From Peptoniphilus_A genitalis (GTDB taxonomy: Bacteria; Bacillota; Clostridia; Tissierellales; Peptoniphilaceae): a stretch of DNA of 64,000 nucleotides. The translations under genes were made by a program, and so were the position numbers. The notes beneath the pieces were generated by a model. It searched no databases, was not told the origin of the DNA, and saw only the letters and a list, made by a program, of their open reading frames with translations. Location: assembly GCF_949769225.1 (NCBI RefSeq), contig NZ_CATKPB010000011.1. One strand, given 5' to 3'. Position 1 is the first letter of the stretch. The number at the start of each line of letters is the position of its first letter. This document shows, in pieces, positions 16,846 to 24,940 of the stretch.

Positions 16846-18846
16846 ATGAAAAAGAAATTAATTTATGCCCTCTCCCTAGCCCTTCTTGTGGGTCCTGTTA
16901 TGGCTTCAGTTGAAAAGGCTAACTACAATCCAACAGATGAGGCAGTGTCAGTTGACATAACAAAGAAAGAAAAAGAAAAAGTTGAGGATATAAAAGAAAA
17001 ATTTAATATCACAGAGGCCTATGAAGATTTTAATTTGATTAAGGAACCAATAAATTCTGACAAAGTGTCTACTTATTATTTGAATAAAAAAGCAAAGAAC
17101 AAAACCATTGACTCCTACCAATGGTCTGACGAAAAATTGGGAAGTCTTCAAGTTGCCTACACAAGTGATGGCGACTTCTACTCTTATTCAAAATGGAGCA
17201 AGGATCAAGATGAAAGTAAAAATTCTGAAAAAATTTCAAAAGATCAAGCACAAAACATTGCAGAAGAAAAATTGGCTAAACTTATTCCTGACTTTGACAA
17301 AAAATATAAATTAAAAGATTTCTCTCTCCTAGATGATGGAAAGGAATTAAATTTATTTTATGAGAGACTAATCCACGGAATACCACTTGCATCAGACTCT
17401 CTTTATGTAAATATTTCTCTTACTTCTAAAGAAATAAGAGAGATGGGACTTAACTCCGACTTTGGACCTGCCACATCCTTCTTAAGTGATAAGGACTTTA
17501 CAGACAAGTCCAAGTTAAGTCAAGAGGATGCAGAAAAAATATTTGCAGAAAAATTTCCACTTAGGCTTTCCTACAAGATTTCTAATGATGGCAAGTCTGT
17601 AGAGAAGGTCTATCATTCAGAAATTTTTGATATTGATGCAAAAGATGGGAAGCTTGTAAAAAATAATAATTTGGGATTTATGCCTTATGAAATGGATAAA
17701 GCTGCTGATGCTGAAGGTCTAACCAATGTGGAAATTAAAAAGATTGACGCTCTAAAGGACTTAAGTAAAAAATCACAAGCTAAGAAAAGAGCCTATGAAA
17801 TTGCTGGCGATGGCTACCAAGTTACATCAATCTCTTTAAACTCCGACAAGGACAATTACTATTACAATATAAATTTAGAAAAAGATAAAAATTATGGCAA
17901 CATCACTCTTAATGCCAAGAACTTAAATCTTGTTTCCCTAGATTTATGGTCTGATAGAAAAGTTTTCAATAATAAAATCAAAGAAGAAGATGCCAAGAAA
18001 ATTGCTCTAGGCTTCTTAGAAAAATATGGAGACAAGACTGAACTCAAACTAGATAAAATTTCAATTGACTCTTCTAAGATGGGAACTGCTATTTACATCC
18101 CAAGATATGTAAATAATCTTCCAGTCCTAAAAGAAGGTGTAAATATCTTTGTGGACCAAGATAAAAAAATTTCATCCTACGAGAGAACTTTTACAAAAGT
18201 TGATTTCTCTAAGGCTAATGAAAATACTTTGACCCAAGAAGAGGCCAACAAGATTTTCTTATCCTCTAAGAACTTTGGCTTAAAATATGTAATAACTGAC
18301 AATGGACCTAAACTTTTCTACGGAAATATAAAGGACTTCGACCCAGTCATTGGTCAAGATAAAATTCTTAGAGACTATAATGGCGAGATTATTAACTTTA
18401 AGGAACAAATATCTTATCCTGACCTTAATAAGGCAAGGAATAAGAATGCCATCCTCTTCTTAAAAGATATGGAAATTGGTTTAATCGGAAGAAATCTTTC
18501 AGACAAGATAACTTACCAAGATTTTGTTAAACTTTTAAATGGCCCTAATAGAATGAACTCATCCTACATGGATAATTTTGGACTTGACCTTGAAAAATTA
18601 AAGGACAAAAATATTTTAGAAAAGGATGTCGTTAAGACTCTTGTGACAAAAAATAATCTTGAAAAATTTACAAAAGCCAAGGGAATTTTTAAAGAGGACA
18701 TCTTTAAAAATCAAAAATCCTTGGGCGACTACGAATCTTATTATATAATCGCCAGGGGCTTCGGCTATATTGATGGCGACATAAATCCTAACAAGGAAAT
18801 GACCCTTGAAGAAATCCTATATTTAATCTATAACTCAATGAAGTAA
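16846..18846 (+). CDS. Large exported PepSY/YcdB-like protein with a terminal SLH-like segment
   Basis: 666 aa with an N-terminal signal peptide ending near VMASVEKA. The body has several alternating segments of the kind ISKDQAQNIAEEKLAKLIP, LSQEDAEKIFAEKFP, IKEEDAKKIALGFLEK and LTQEEANKIFLSS. These are PepSY/YcdB-type repeats, each followed by a beta-rich stretch. The last ~45 residues (YIIARGFGYIDGDINPNKEM) look like one incomplete S-layer homology repeat. PepSY domains are thought to inhibit or modulate proteases; a wall-attached chaperone or inhibitor is possible but unproven. AAGGAG lies before the ATG. Confidence 0.75.
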   Translation: MKKKLIYALSLALLVGPVMASVEKANYNPTDEAVSVDITKKEKEKVEDIKEKFNITEAYEDFNLIKEPINSDKVSTYYLNKKAKNKTIDSYQWSDEKLGSLQVAYTSDGDFYSYSKWSKDQDESKNSEKISKDQAQNIAEEKLAKLIPDFDKKYKLKDFSLLDDGKELNLFYERLIHGIPLASDSLYVNISLTSKEIREMGLNSDFGPATSFLSDKDFTDKSKLSQEDAEKIFAEKFPLRLSYKISNDGKSVEKVYHSEIFDIDAKDGKLVKNNNLGFMPYEMDKAADAEGLTNVEIKKIDALKDLSKKSQAKKRAYEIAGDGYQVTSISLNSDKDNYYYNINLEKDKNYGNITLNAKNLNLVSLDLWSDRKVFNNKIKEEDAKKIALGFLEKYGDKTELKLDKISIDSSKMGTAIYIPRYVNNLPVLKEGVNIFVDQDKKISSYERTFTKVDFSKANENTLTQEEANKIFLSSKNFGLKYVITDNGPKLFYGNIKDFDPVIGQDKILRDYNGEIINFKEQISYPDLNKARNKNAILFLKDMEIGLIGRNLSDKITYQDFVKLLNGPNRMNSSYMDNFGLDLEKLKDKNILEKDVVKTLVTKNNLEKFTKAKGIFKEDIFKNQKSLGDYESYYIIARGFGYIDGDINPNKEMTLEEILYLIYNSMK

Positions 18847-18863
18847 TTGTAATTCTTTTGTAA

Positions 18864-18910
18864 TTGCATCTTACCTCCCACTGATGTATATTATCAATGG
18901 GAGGTTTTTT
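18864..18910 (+). promoter_or_regulatory. Overlapping terminator hairpin, promoter and ribosome site
   Basis: ACCTCCCA (18873-18880) and TGGGAGGT (18898-18905) form a perfect 8-bp stem, followed by T to 18910 and then the ATG at 18911. The loop holds TATATT (18887-18892), 17 bases after TTGCAT (18864-18869). The 3' arm is the GGGAGG ribosome site of the deacetylase. Readthrough RNA from upstream should fold and terminate or hide the ribosome site. RNA started at the internal promoter would lack the 5' arm and be translatable. Confidence 0.65.
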
Positions 18911-19921
18911 ATGACCCAAACAAGCTACGAAAGAAAAAAAAGATTAAGAAGACAAAAGGCTAGAAGAAAGAAGAGAATTAGACAAACTATTTCAATTTCA
19001 ATTTTTGTCTTAGTATTTATTTTTATATTTTCAAAAATCTTTTCCGGAATAAAACATTCAAAAGACACAGAAGTTTCACCTGCCTTAATGTGGTACTACA
19101 CAAATGAAATTTACAAGGACAGGCCAAGGCCAATCTTTTATGAAAAAGAATACATCTCCAATGTTGCCTTGGACAAATTAAGTAAAATGGAAGATGAATT
19201 TATAGTCAAGGGATCCAACCACCTAAAGAAGGTTGATAAGTATGCCTATGACGCAAAAAAAATTCGTGACTTCACAGTCCACCAAAACTACAAGGGAGAA
19301 AAGAAAATTGTATTCTTGACCTTTGACGATGGACCTAATAACGAAATCACTCCACAAGTTCTAAACATTTTAAAGAAGGAAAATGCTCGTGCAACCTTCT
19401 TCCTTGTTGGCAAGTCTATTGGCGACAAGACTGCAGGACGTGTAAGAGAAATTCTAGCAAATGGTAATGCCATTGCCACTCACTCTTTCACCCACGACTA
19501 CGACTACCTCTACCCAGGAAGAACTGTAAATGTTGAAAGAGTTTATGATGAAATAGAAAAGACTAATGAAAGACTTCAAAATATTTTAGGCGATGATTTT
19601 CATTCTAAGGTCTTTAGGTATCCAGGCGGCGAAATGTCATGGAACAACACAGAGGCTTGCAATTCCTATCTAGCATCAAAAGATATAAATTGGATTGATT
19701 GGAACTGCCTTGTTGGTGATGCAGAGAAAAAATCTGTGAGACCAACAACAATCCAAGGTCAAATAGAATATCTTGACAAGTCACTTAACGAAAATAAGAA
19801 CACAAAAATTGCAGTTGTTCTTTCCCACGATGCAATGAACAAACAACTAACAGCCGACTCCCTATCAGAAGTTATAAAATACTTCAGAGACAGGGACTAT
19901 GAATTTGGACTTTTAAAATAA
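18911..19921 (+). CDS. Polysaccharide deacetylase (NodB domain), membrane-anchored
   Basis: 336 aa starting from the ATG at 18911, six bases after GGGAGG. A highly basic cytoplasmic N terminus (RKKRLRRQKARRKKR) precedes one membrane helix (about 25-43), so the catalytic domain is outside. The NodB domain shows FLTFDDGPNNEITPQVL (metal aspartates), ATHSFTHDYDYLYPGR (metal histidines), RYPGGEMSW and a late LSHD. Such enzymes deacetylate peptidoglycan N-acetylglucosamine or other wall glycans and give lysozyme tolerance. Substrate is inferred only from the class. Confidence 0.9.
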   Translation: MTQTSYERKKRLRRQKARRKKRIRQTISISIFVLVFIFIFSKIFSGIKHSKDTEVSPALMWYYTNEIYKDRPRPIFYEKEYISNVALDKLSKMEDEFIVKGSNHLKKVDKYAYDAKKIRDFTVHQNYKGEKKIVFLTFDDGPNNEITPQVLNILKKENARATFFLVGKSIGDKTAGRVREILANGNAIATHSFTHDYDYLYPGRTVNVERVYDEIEKTNERLQNILGDDFHSKVFRYPGGEMSWNNTEACNSYLASKDINWIDWNCLVGDAEKKSVRPTTIQGQIEYLDKSLNENKNTKIAVVLSHDAMNKQLTADSLSEVIKYFRDRDYEFGLLK

Positions 19922-19948
19922 TTCCAAATTCTCACAAAATTAAAAAAT

Positions 19949-19983
19949 AAGAGGACTGATTTTATTTTCAGTCCTCTTTTTAT
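19949..19983. terminator. Strong bidirectional terminator
   Basis: AAGAGGACTGA pairs perfectly with TCAGTCCTCTT over 11 bp, with T-rich sequence on the plus side and AT-rich sequence on the minus side. It ends the deacetylase gene and may also end the minus-strand membrane gene at 20030. Confidence 0.85.
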
Positions 19984-20029
19984 TGCCATAAATTATTTAT
20001 AGACATAAGCAAGATTATTAATTTTTAAA

Positions 20030-20371
20030 TTAAGCTAAGTCTTTTTTTATTAAATAGATTAAAACAAATAGGCTGACAAAGGCCAGTATATAAGAAAATA
20101 ATATATACACAATAAATAAAGACTTTCCACTTTTCTCATCTAGACTTCCAAGGATAAATAGGCTGGGTAAAAAAGATAAAAAACTAAGATAGGTATAGAT
20201 AATAAGAAGGCCTTTAATAAAAGTAATACTTATATTATCAATAAAAATATATGCCCAACCCAAACTTAAAAAAATTATAAAGGCATGAATTAAAATCCTA
20301 TAAATTATATTAGATCTTTTAGGATACTGCCAAAGAATTATTTGTAAAAATTTTTTTATATTTTTTGTCAA
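20030..20371 (-). CDS. Small four-helix membrane protein, unknown
   Basis: 113 aa, start TTG with GGTGGGG upstream. There are about three to four hydrophobic stretches (from IIYRILIHAFIIFLSLGWAY to ILFSYILAFVSLFVLIYL) joined by short polar loops such as LDEKSGKS. No motif is recognised. It stands alone between the deacetylase and gltX, and its base composition is like that of the neighbours. It may be a real but lineage-specific gene. Confidence 0.55.
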   Translation of the reverse strand: MTKNIKKFLQIILWQYPKRSNIIYRILIHAFIIFLSLGWAYIFIDNISITFIKGLLIIYTYLSFLSFLPSLFILGSLDEKSGKSLFIVYILFSYILAFVSLFVLIYLIKKDLA

Positions 20372-20483
20372 CTATAACCCCACCTAGAAATTATTTGTAA
20401 AAATATTATAGTATATTAAATTAAAAATTATCTACCATTAAAATATTTAAAATTATTTTCTTAAAGGATTTTATCTTAAGCTT

Positions 20484-20520
20484 AAAATAAAAATAGGACT
20501 AATCTCTATGACTAGTCCTA
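20484..20520 (-). terminator. Terminator of gltX
   Basis: TAGGACTA and TAGTCCTA form an 8-bp stem, followed on the minus strand by TTTTTATTTT. Confidence 0.82.
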
Positions 20521-20528
20521 CTTTTTTA

Positions 20529-22004
20529 TTAAAGTGAATTTTTTATTTTTTCTGCTCTTTCAATTAGTTTATCTTTTCCTAATAGGTAAAGGATATTTTG
20601 CATTTCTGGTCCGTGAACATTTCCAGATATTGCAGCTCTTACTGGCATGTAAAGTTGCTTGCCCTTTACTCCAGAGTCCTTTTGAACTTCCTTCATTAGT
20701 CCCTTAGCAGTTTCCATGTCAATTTCATCGTGTGATTTTACAATCTTTATAAAGGAATCAAGAAGTCCTGGCACGTGTTCTTGTGCTAATTCTTCTTTTG
20801 CGGCATCTTCTGTGATTTCAATGTCGCCAAATAAGAACTTAATGTGTCCTGGAATATCTTCTAACTTGTCACAAGCTTCTCTCACTGTGTCTATTAAGAT
20901 CTTGTACCATTCAAAGTTGTCCCTAATTTCTTCTTCACTTAAAAGACCTGACTCAGTTACAAATGGAATTGCAAGTTCAGCAAGTTTTTCTAGGTCATAG
21001 GACTTCATGTAATGAGAGTTAACCCAGTTTAACTTGTCTGTGTCAAAAATTCCTCCAGACTTTCCTACCCTGTCGAAGGAGAATTTTTCTACTAACTCGT
21101 CTAGGGACATAATTTCTTCTCCATCTTCTGGAGACCAGCCAACAAGTGCAAGATAGTTTACAATTCCTTCTGGTAGGTAGCCCCTCTTCTTAAAGTCTTC
21201 TACGGAAACATCTCCCTGTCTCTTAGAAAGTTTTTTCCTGTCCTTATTTAAAACTGTTGGAAGGTGGACAAATTCTGGTGCCTCCCAACCAAGACATTCA
21301 TAAAGATAAACGTGCTTTGGAGTTGATGGAAGCCATTCTTCCCCTCTAACAATGTGAGTGATTCCCATTAGGTGGTCATCAACAATTACAGCCATGTGGT
21401 AAGTTGGAAAACCATCTGACTTCATTAGGACTTGGTCGTCAATTTCGTCTGTGTTAATTGTAACCTTTCCACGAACTGCATCGTTAAATGTGATGTCCTT
21501 GTTCTTTGGAAGTTTAAGTCTTACAACATAATCTTCGCCAGCTGCAATTCTCTTCTTAGCTTCTTCAAGAGGAATTCCACGGCAAAGTCCGTCATACTTA
21601 GGTACCTTACCCTTAATTCTTTGTTCTTCTCTAAGATGATCTAATCTGTCCTTGGAGCAGAAGCAGTAGTAAGCGTGGCCATCTTCAATTAATTTATCAA
21701 CATATTTTTTGTAGATGTCTAATCTTTCTGATTGGATGTAAGGTCCACAGTCGCCAACTTCTGCTAGCTTACCATCCTTAACTACGACACCCTCGTCATG
21801 AGTTATGCCTGCCCATTCAAGGGATTCAATTAGGTTTTCAATAGCACCTTCTACATATCTTGTCCTGTCTGTATCTTCAATTCTCAAAACAAATTTGCCG
21901 CCATTTTTCTTTGCGAATAAGTAATTGTAAAGTGCTGTTCTCAAACCTCCAATGTGAAGGTAACCTGTTGGTGATGGTGCAAATCTTAATTTAATATCTG
22001 ACAT
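20529..22004 (-). CDS. gltX: Glutamyl-tRNA synthetase
   Basis: Charges tRNA(Glu), and often tRNA(Gln) for later amidation in Firmicutes. Class I signature HIGGLRTALYN near residue 17 and KLSKRQGD (KMSKS equivalent) near 250 are present, with the anticodon-binding helical domain after about 330. At 491 aa it has family length. It follows the SLH-protein gene by 17 bases with no terminator in between, so the two are probably cotranscribed. That is an unusual pairing of a surface protein with an essential tRNA synthetase. Confidence 0.96.
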   Translation of the reverse strand: MSDIKLRFAPSPTGYLHIGGLRTALYNYLFAKKNGGKFVLRIEDTDRTRYVEGAIENLIESLEWAGITHDEGVVVKDGKLAEVGDCGPYIQSERLDIYKKYVDKLIEDGHAYYCFCSKDRLDHLREEQRIKGKVPKYDGLCRGIPLEEAKKRIAAGEDYVVRLKLPKNKDITFNDAVRGKVTINTDEIDDQVLMKSDGFPTYHMAVIVDDHLMGITHIVRGEEWLPSTPKHVYLYECLGWEAPEFVHLPTVLNKDRKKLSKRQGDVSVEDFKKRGYLPEGIVNYLALVGWSPEDGEEIMSLDELVEKFSFDRVGKSGGIFDTDKLNWVNSHYMKSYDLEKLAELAIPFVTESGLLSEEEIRDNFEWYKILIDTVREACDKLEDIPGHIKFLFGDIEITEDAAKEELAQEHVPGLLDSFIKIVKSHDEIDMETAKGLMKEVQKDSGVKGKQLYMPVRAAISGNVHGPEMQNILYLLGKDKLIERAEKIKNSL

Positions 22005-22021
22005 TTTTTCTTCCTTTCTAT

Positions 22022-23584
22022 TTACTTTGCTGTAATTTCTATAACTTGATAATAAGCCCAGTGATTTCTATTTAAATCTTTAAATGGGTTCTTTGAATAC
22101 TTATCTAAGAAAGACTTGTTGATCTTCCTATCTAAAATCTTGTTAAAAATTGTGGCAGCTTCTGCCCTTGTGATCTTGTCATTTGGTTTGAATTCATTTT
22201 TTGACTTTCCAACCATAATTCCGTGACTTGACAAGGCATTTATAGCCTCACTTGCCCAATAATTTTCCTTTACGTCCTTGAAATCAATTGGATGCTTGCC
22301 CACATTTAATTTCAAATAATTTGCCATCATGCTGGCAAACTGTGCCCTAGTCATTGGCTCCTTTGGTTTAAAAGTTCCATCTTCATAACCAGAAATTAGT
22401 CCTCGTTTTTCTATAAAGACAATATTGTCGTAGAACCATTGGCCCTCCTTCAAGTCGCTAAAGGAAGACTCGCCATTGGCCTTGGCCTTATCGTCAATTA
22501 ATCTCTTTAAAACTGAGGCAGCCTCTGCCCTTGTTATTTTTTCGTTTGGAGCGAACTTATCACTAGATATACCTGACATATATGGAAGTCTAATAAGGTC
22601 TATAGACTTTTGAAGTTCTGCAAGTGACTTATTTATTTCATCAGTTGAAACTTCACTTTTAACTACAATATACTCAGCTGAGGCAATAGCTGCACGAATT
22701 CTTCTTTCATTTTGGATGCCTGCCTTGGCAGTTGAAAGATTTTTCGCAAAGTCCACATAGTCTGTTAACTTTTCAAGAGTTTTTATTGTACTATAAGTTT
22801 CTAGTTCATCGTTGTTTTCGTTGACAAGTTCTGTTGATTTTTTAGCCTCAAGCTTAGCCTTTACCATGTAATCAAGGCTTGCTTCCTTGTCCTTTGTAGT
22901 CGCAACTATCCTAAGTAAAGATCCTTCTTTTAAATCAAGACCTTCAAAGATAAAGTTTCCCTTTTCATCAGCCTTAGTAGTGGCAACAAGTTTTTTATCA
23001 ATGGCAAGTCTTAAGTCAGCATTTTTTTCTGTTGTGCCTTGGATTTCACTTGCTCCATCATAAAGGTCCTTGATAGTCAAAACGCCATTTTGAGTTTTTG
23101 TTGATGACTCAAGATTTTTTTGGTCACTCTTAGTAGCTCCTTCCTTGTCCACATAGGATAAGACAAAGGAGTTTTTCAAATTTGAACTTGATCCAACATC
23201 ACTCTTTACCCTAGTGTCGATTTCTAGGTTTAGCCTGTCGCCCTTGATAACAGATAAGTCGTTGGCATTAATTGTGACAATGCTTTGGTCTTTTCCCTTA
23301 ATGGAAGTTTCCCTAATGTCTAGCTTGCCTGCCACTTCCTTCTCGTCAATTAGCCTTGTTTCTTTGACTTCAAGTGCCTTATCAAACAAGAGAGTTACAG
23401 AAAAAGATGAATACTTTTCCTTGTAGTCTCTTGGCAAATTTACAATTAAATTATACTTTAGATTATCGCCACTCTTTGCCTGAGATAGACCAGGTTGTTC
23501 GAGGACAACTTGAATGTCTTCAGCTGCAAATACATTTACAAAAAGAGTGAAAGCCATAAGAATGTATAAAAACATTTTTTTCAT
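22022..23584 (-). CDS. S-layer homology (SLH) domain surface protein
   Basis: 520 aa with an N-terminal signal peptide cleaved after NVFAA. Residues about 25-150 are beta-rich (cohesin/Ig-like appearance), and 165-245 hold a second beta domain with IQGTTEKNADLRL and DEKGNFIFEGLDL, like bacterial Ig/CnaB repeats. A helical linker (about 250-335) leads to three SLH repeats: ITRAEAASVLKRL, MTRAQFASMMANYL and ITRAEAATIFNKIL. These bind pyruvylated secondary wall polymer. The upstream region has the overlapped hairpin/promoter/ribosome site described separately. Confidence 0.88.
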   Translation of the reverse strand: MKKMFLYILMAFTLFVNVFAAEDIQVVLEQPGLSQAKSGDNLKYNLIVNLPRDYKEKYSSFSVTLLFDKALEVKETRLIDEKEVAGKLDIRETSIKGKDQSIVTINANDLSVIKGDRLNLEIDTRVKSDVGSSSNLKNSFVLSYVDKEGATKSDQKNLESSTKTQNGVLTIKDLYDGASEIQGTTEKNADLRLAIDKKLVATTKADEKGNFIFEGLDLKEGSLLRIVATTKDKEASLDYMVKAKLEAKKSTELVNENNDELETYSTIKTLEKLTDYVDFAKNLSTAKAGIQNERRIRAAIASAEYIVVKSEVSTDEINKSLAELQKSIDLIRLPYMSGISSDKFAPNEKITRAEAASVLKRLIDDKAKANGESSFSDLKEGQWFYDNIVFIEKRGLISGYEDGTFKPKEPMTRAQFASMMANYLKLNVGKHPIDFKDVKENYWASEAINALSSHGIMVGKSKNEFKPNDKITRAEAATIFNKILDRKINKSFLDKYSKNPFKDLNRNHWAYYQVIEITAK

Positions 23585-23592
23585 AAAAACGC

Positions 23593-23639
23593 CCCCTTAA
23601 TATATTTATAATTATACTAAAGGGGTCAAAACAATTCAA
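23593..23639 (-). promoter_or_regulatory. SLH-gene promoter embedded in a hairpin that includes the ribosome site
   Basis: Minus strand: TTGAAT (23634-23639), 17 bases, TATAAT (23611-23616). CCCCTT (23620-23625) and AAGGGG (23593-23598) form a stem around the -10. The 3' arm AAGGGGG is the Shine-Dalgarno, followed by GCG, five T and the ATG. The architecture matches the sites at 18864 and 63746. Confidence 0.55.
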
Positions 23640-23652
23640 TAAACGAGTATTT

Positions 23653-24105
23653 TTAAGTTTTATCTCTATTAGTCTCCTTTGAATTAATGAAATAAATCAT
23701 AAATATTGAAACTAATGTCGAATTCAAAAATGCCATTGGCAAGGTGTAAATTTTAAGACTATAAATATATCTTTTTAAGGCAATCCAAATTATAAAAATT
23801 ATTATTGTAAAAAATATATTTAGTTTACTTCTAAAGAATCTTTTTATTATCTCTATAACTTTATATTGTAGTGCTAAGATACAAAAACTTGTACAATTTA
23901 CAAAAAGTCTAACAAAAGCAGATATGTCTAAAAGTATAAAATCTTTATTTGAATTTTTATCCATAAATTCTATAACCCTGCTCTTATCATAGGGTTGAAT
24001 AGTTTGTTTTGGTAAATCCAAAATATCGCTATGATAAAATAAAATAAAAATAAAAAATAAAAAGAATATCAAATAGACTATATTTCCAAATTTTCTATAT
24101 TTCAT
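23653..24105 (-). CDS. Membrane protein of unknown function, paired with the exported protein upstream
   Basis: 150 aa with about four hydrophobic helices and an extracytoplasmic loop after the first (YHSDILDLPKQTIQPYDKSR). The start codon shares one base with the stop of the upstream gene (TAATG), so translation is coupled and the two products likely work together. I recognise no family. The arrangement of a secreted protein followed by a small membrane protein recalls bacteriocin-immunity pairs, but nothing specific supports that. Confidence 0.6.
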   Translation of the reverse strand: MKYRKFGNIVYLIFFLFFIFILFYHSDILDLPKQTIQPYDKSRVIEFMDKNSNKDFILLDISAFVRLFVNCTSFCILALQYKVIEIIKRFFRSKLNIFFTIIIFIIWIALKRYIYSLKIYTLPMAFLNSTLVSIFMIYFINSKETNRDKT

Positions 24106-24782
24106 TATTTAAACTCAGTATAATTTACATCTGAAGCGTTTTGTGGAATTATAATATTATATCTATTGCACCATCCTGTAACAACTGACGCAGTCGTACC
24201 ATCTATTCTACTGTATGTATTAATAATTTTAGCATGACGACCGCAATTATTAATGTTCGTAATTGACATTCCCCTTGAAATACTTTCTAAATTAAATAAA
24301 AAAGAAGAAACGCCTCCTGTTCTAGGCAAATACCCCAATGTAGCTTTGACTATATCTCCCATTGAAAAAGATGTCCATTCAAATACAAAATCTATTGTTT
24401 TTGGTTTATCAAGATAAGTCACTATCGCTTCAGTTGATTCATATCCATTTACTGTATTAAGGTATGATACTACACCTCCCTTAGGTGCTATATAACTTTG
24501 TGAATATGGCTTTATATACTTAACTCCATATTTTATTGCATATTTAGTTCTAATTGAGTCTTCAATTTCTGGATAAATTATCTCCTCATATACATCCAAC
24601 ATTTCTACTGCATCTTGCTCTTCTAGTTGTTTTAATATATTCTCTCTTTCTTTCTCCTTTTCAATTTCTATCTCATCTATCATTTGTTTTTCATAATCCG
24701 CATTATCTTGATTACTTGCAAATACATGGACAGGCATTAAAAACAATATGGCTATAACTATCATCTTAAATTTAACTTTCAT
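24105..24782 (-). CDS. Exported protein of unknown function
   Basis: 225 aa. A signal peptide (FKMIVIAILFLMPVHVFAS) is followed by a highly charged Glu/Lys/Ile helix (about 28-75) that may form a coiled coil. The C-terminal domain (YIAPKGGVVSYLNTVNGYES to the end) contains two cysteines, in NNCGRHAK and GWCNRY, that could form a disulfide. I do not recognise the family. Its AT content is a little higher than that of the flanking core genes, compatible with accessory origin. Confidence 0.6.
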   Translation of the reverse strand: MKVKFKMIVIAILFLMPVHVFASNQDNADYEKQMIDEIEIEKEKERENILKQLEEQDAVEMLDVYEEIIYPEIEDSIRTKYAIKYGVKYIKPYSQSYIAPKGGVVSYLNTVNGYESTEAIVTYLDKPKTIDFVFEWTSFSMGDIVKATLGYLPRTGGVSSFLFNLESISRGMSITNINNCGRHAKIINTYSRIDGTTASVVTGWCNRYNIIIPQNASDVNYTEFK

Positions 24783-24888
24783 TATTTTTCACTCCTTGAT
24801 AATATCAAAATATTACTTAACTATATTGCACTAACAAATTCACCTTGCAATCATTTTATACCCAAAATAATATATTTTAATAAAAACT

Positions 24889-24924
24889 AAAAAAGACTTT
24901 AGCAAATTATAAATCACTAAAGTC
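24889..24924 (-). terminator. Terminator of the purine permease gene
   Basis: GACTTTAG and CTAAAGTC form an 8-bp stem with a 14-base loop; the minus-strand 3' side is a T-run. Confidence 0.75.
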
Positions 24925-24940
24925 CTAAAAATACTTTTTA

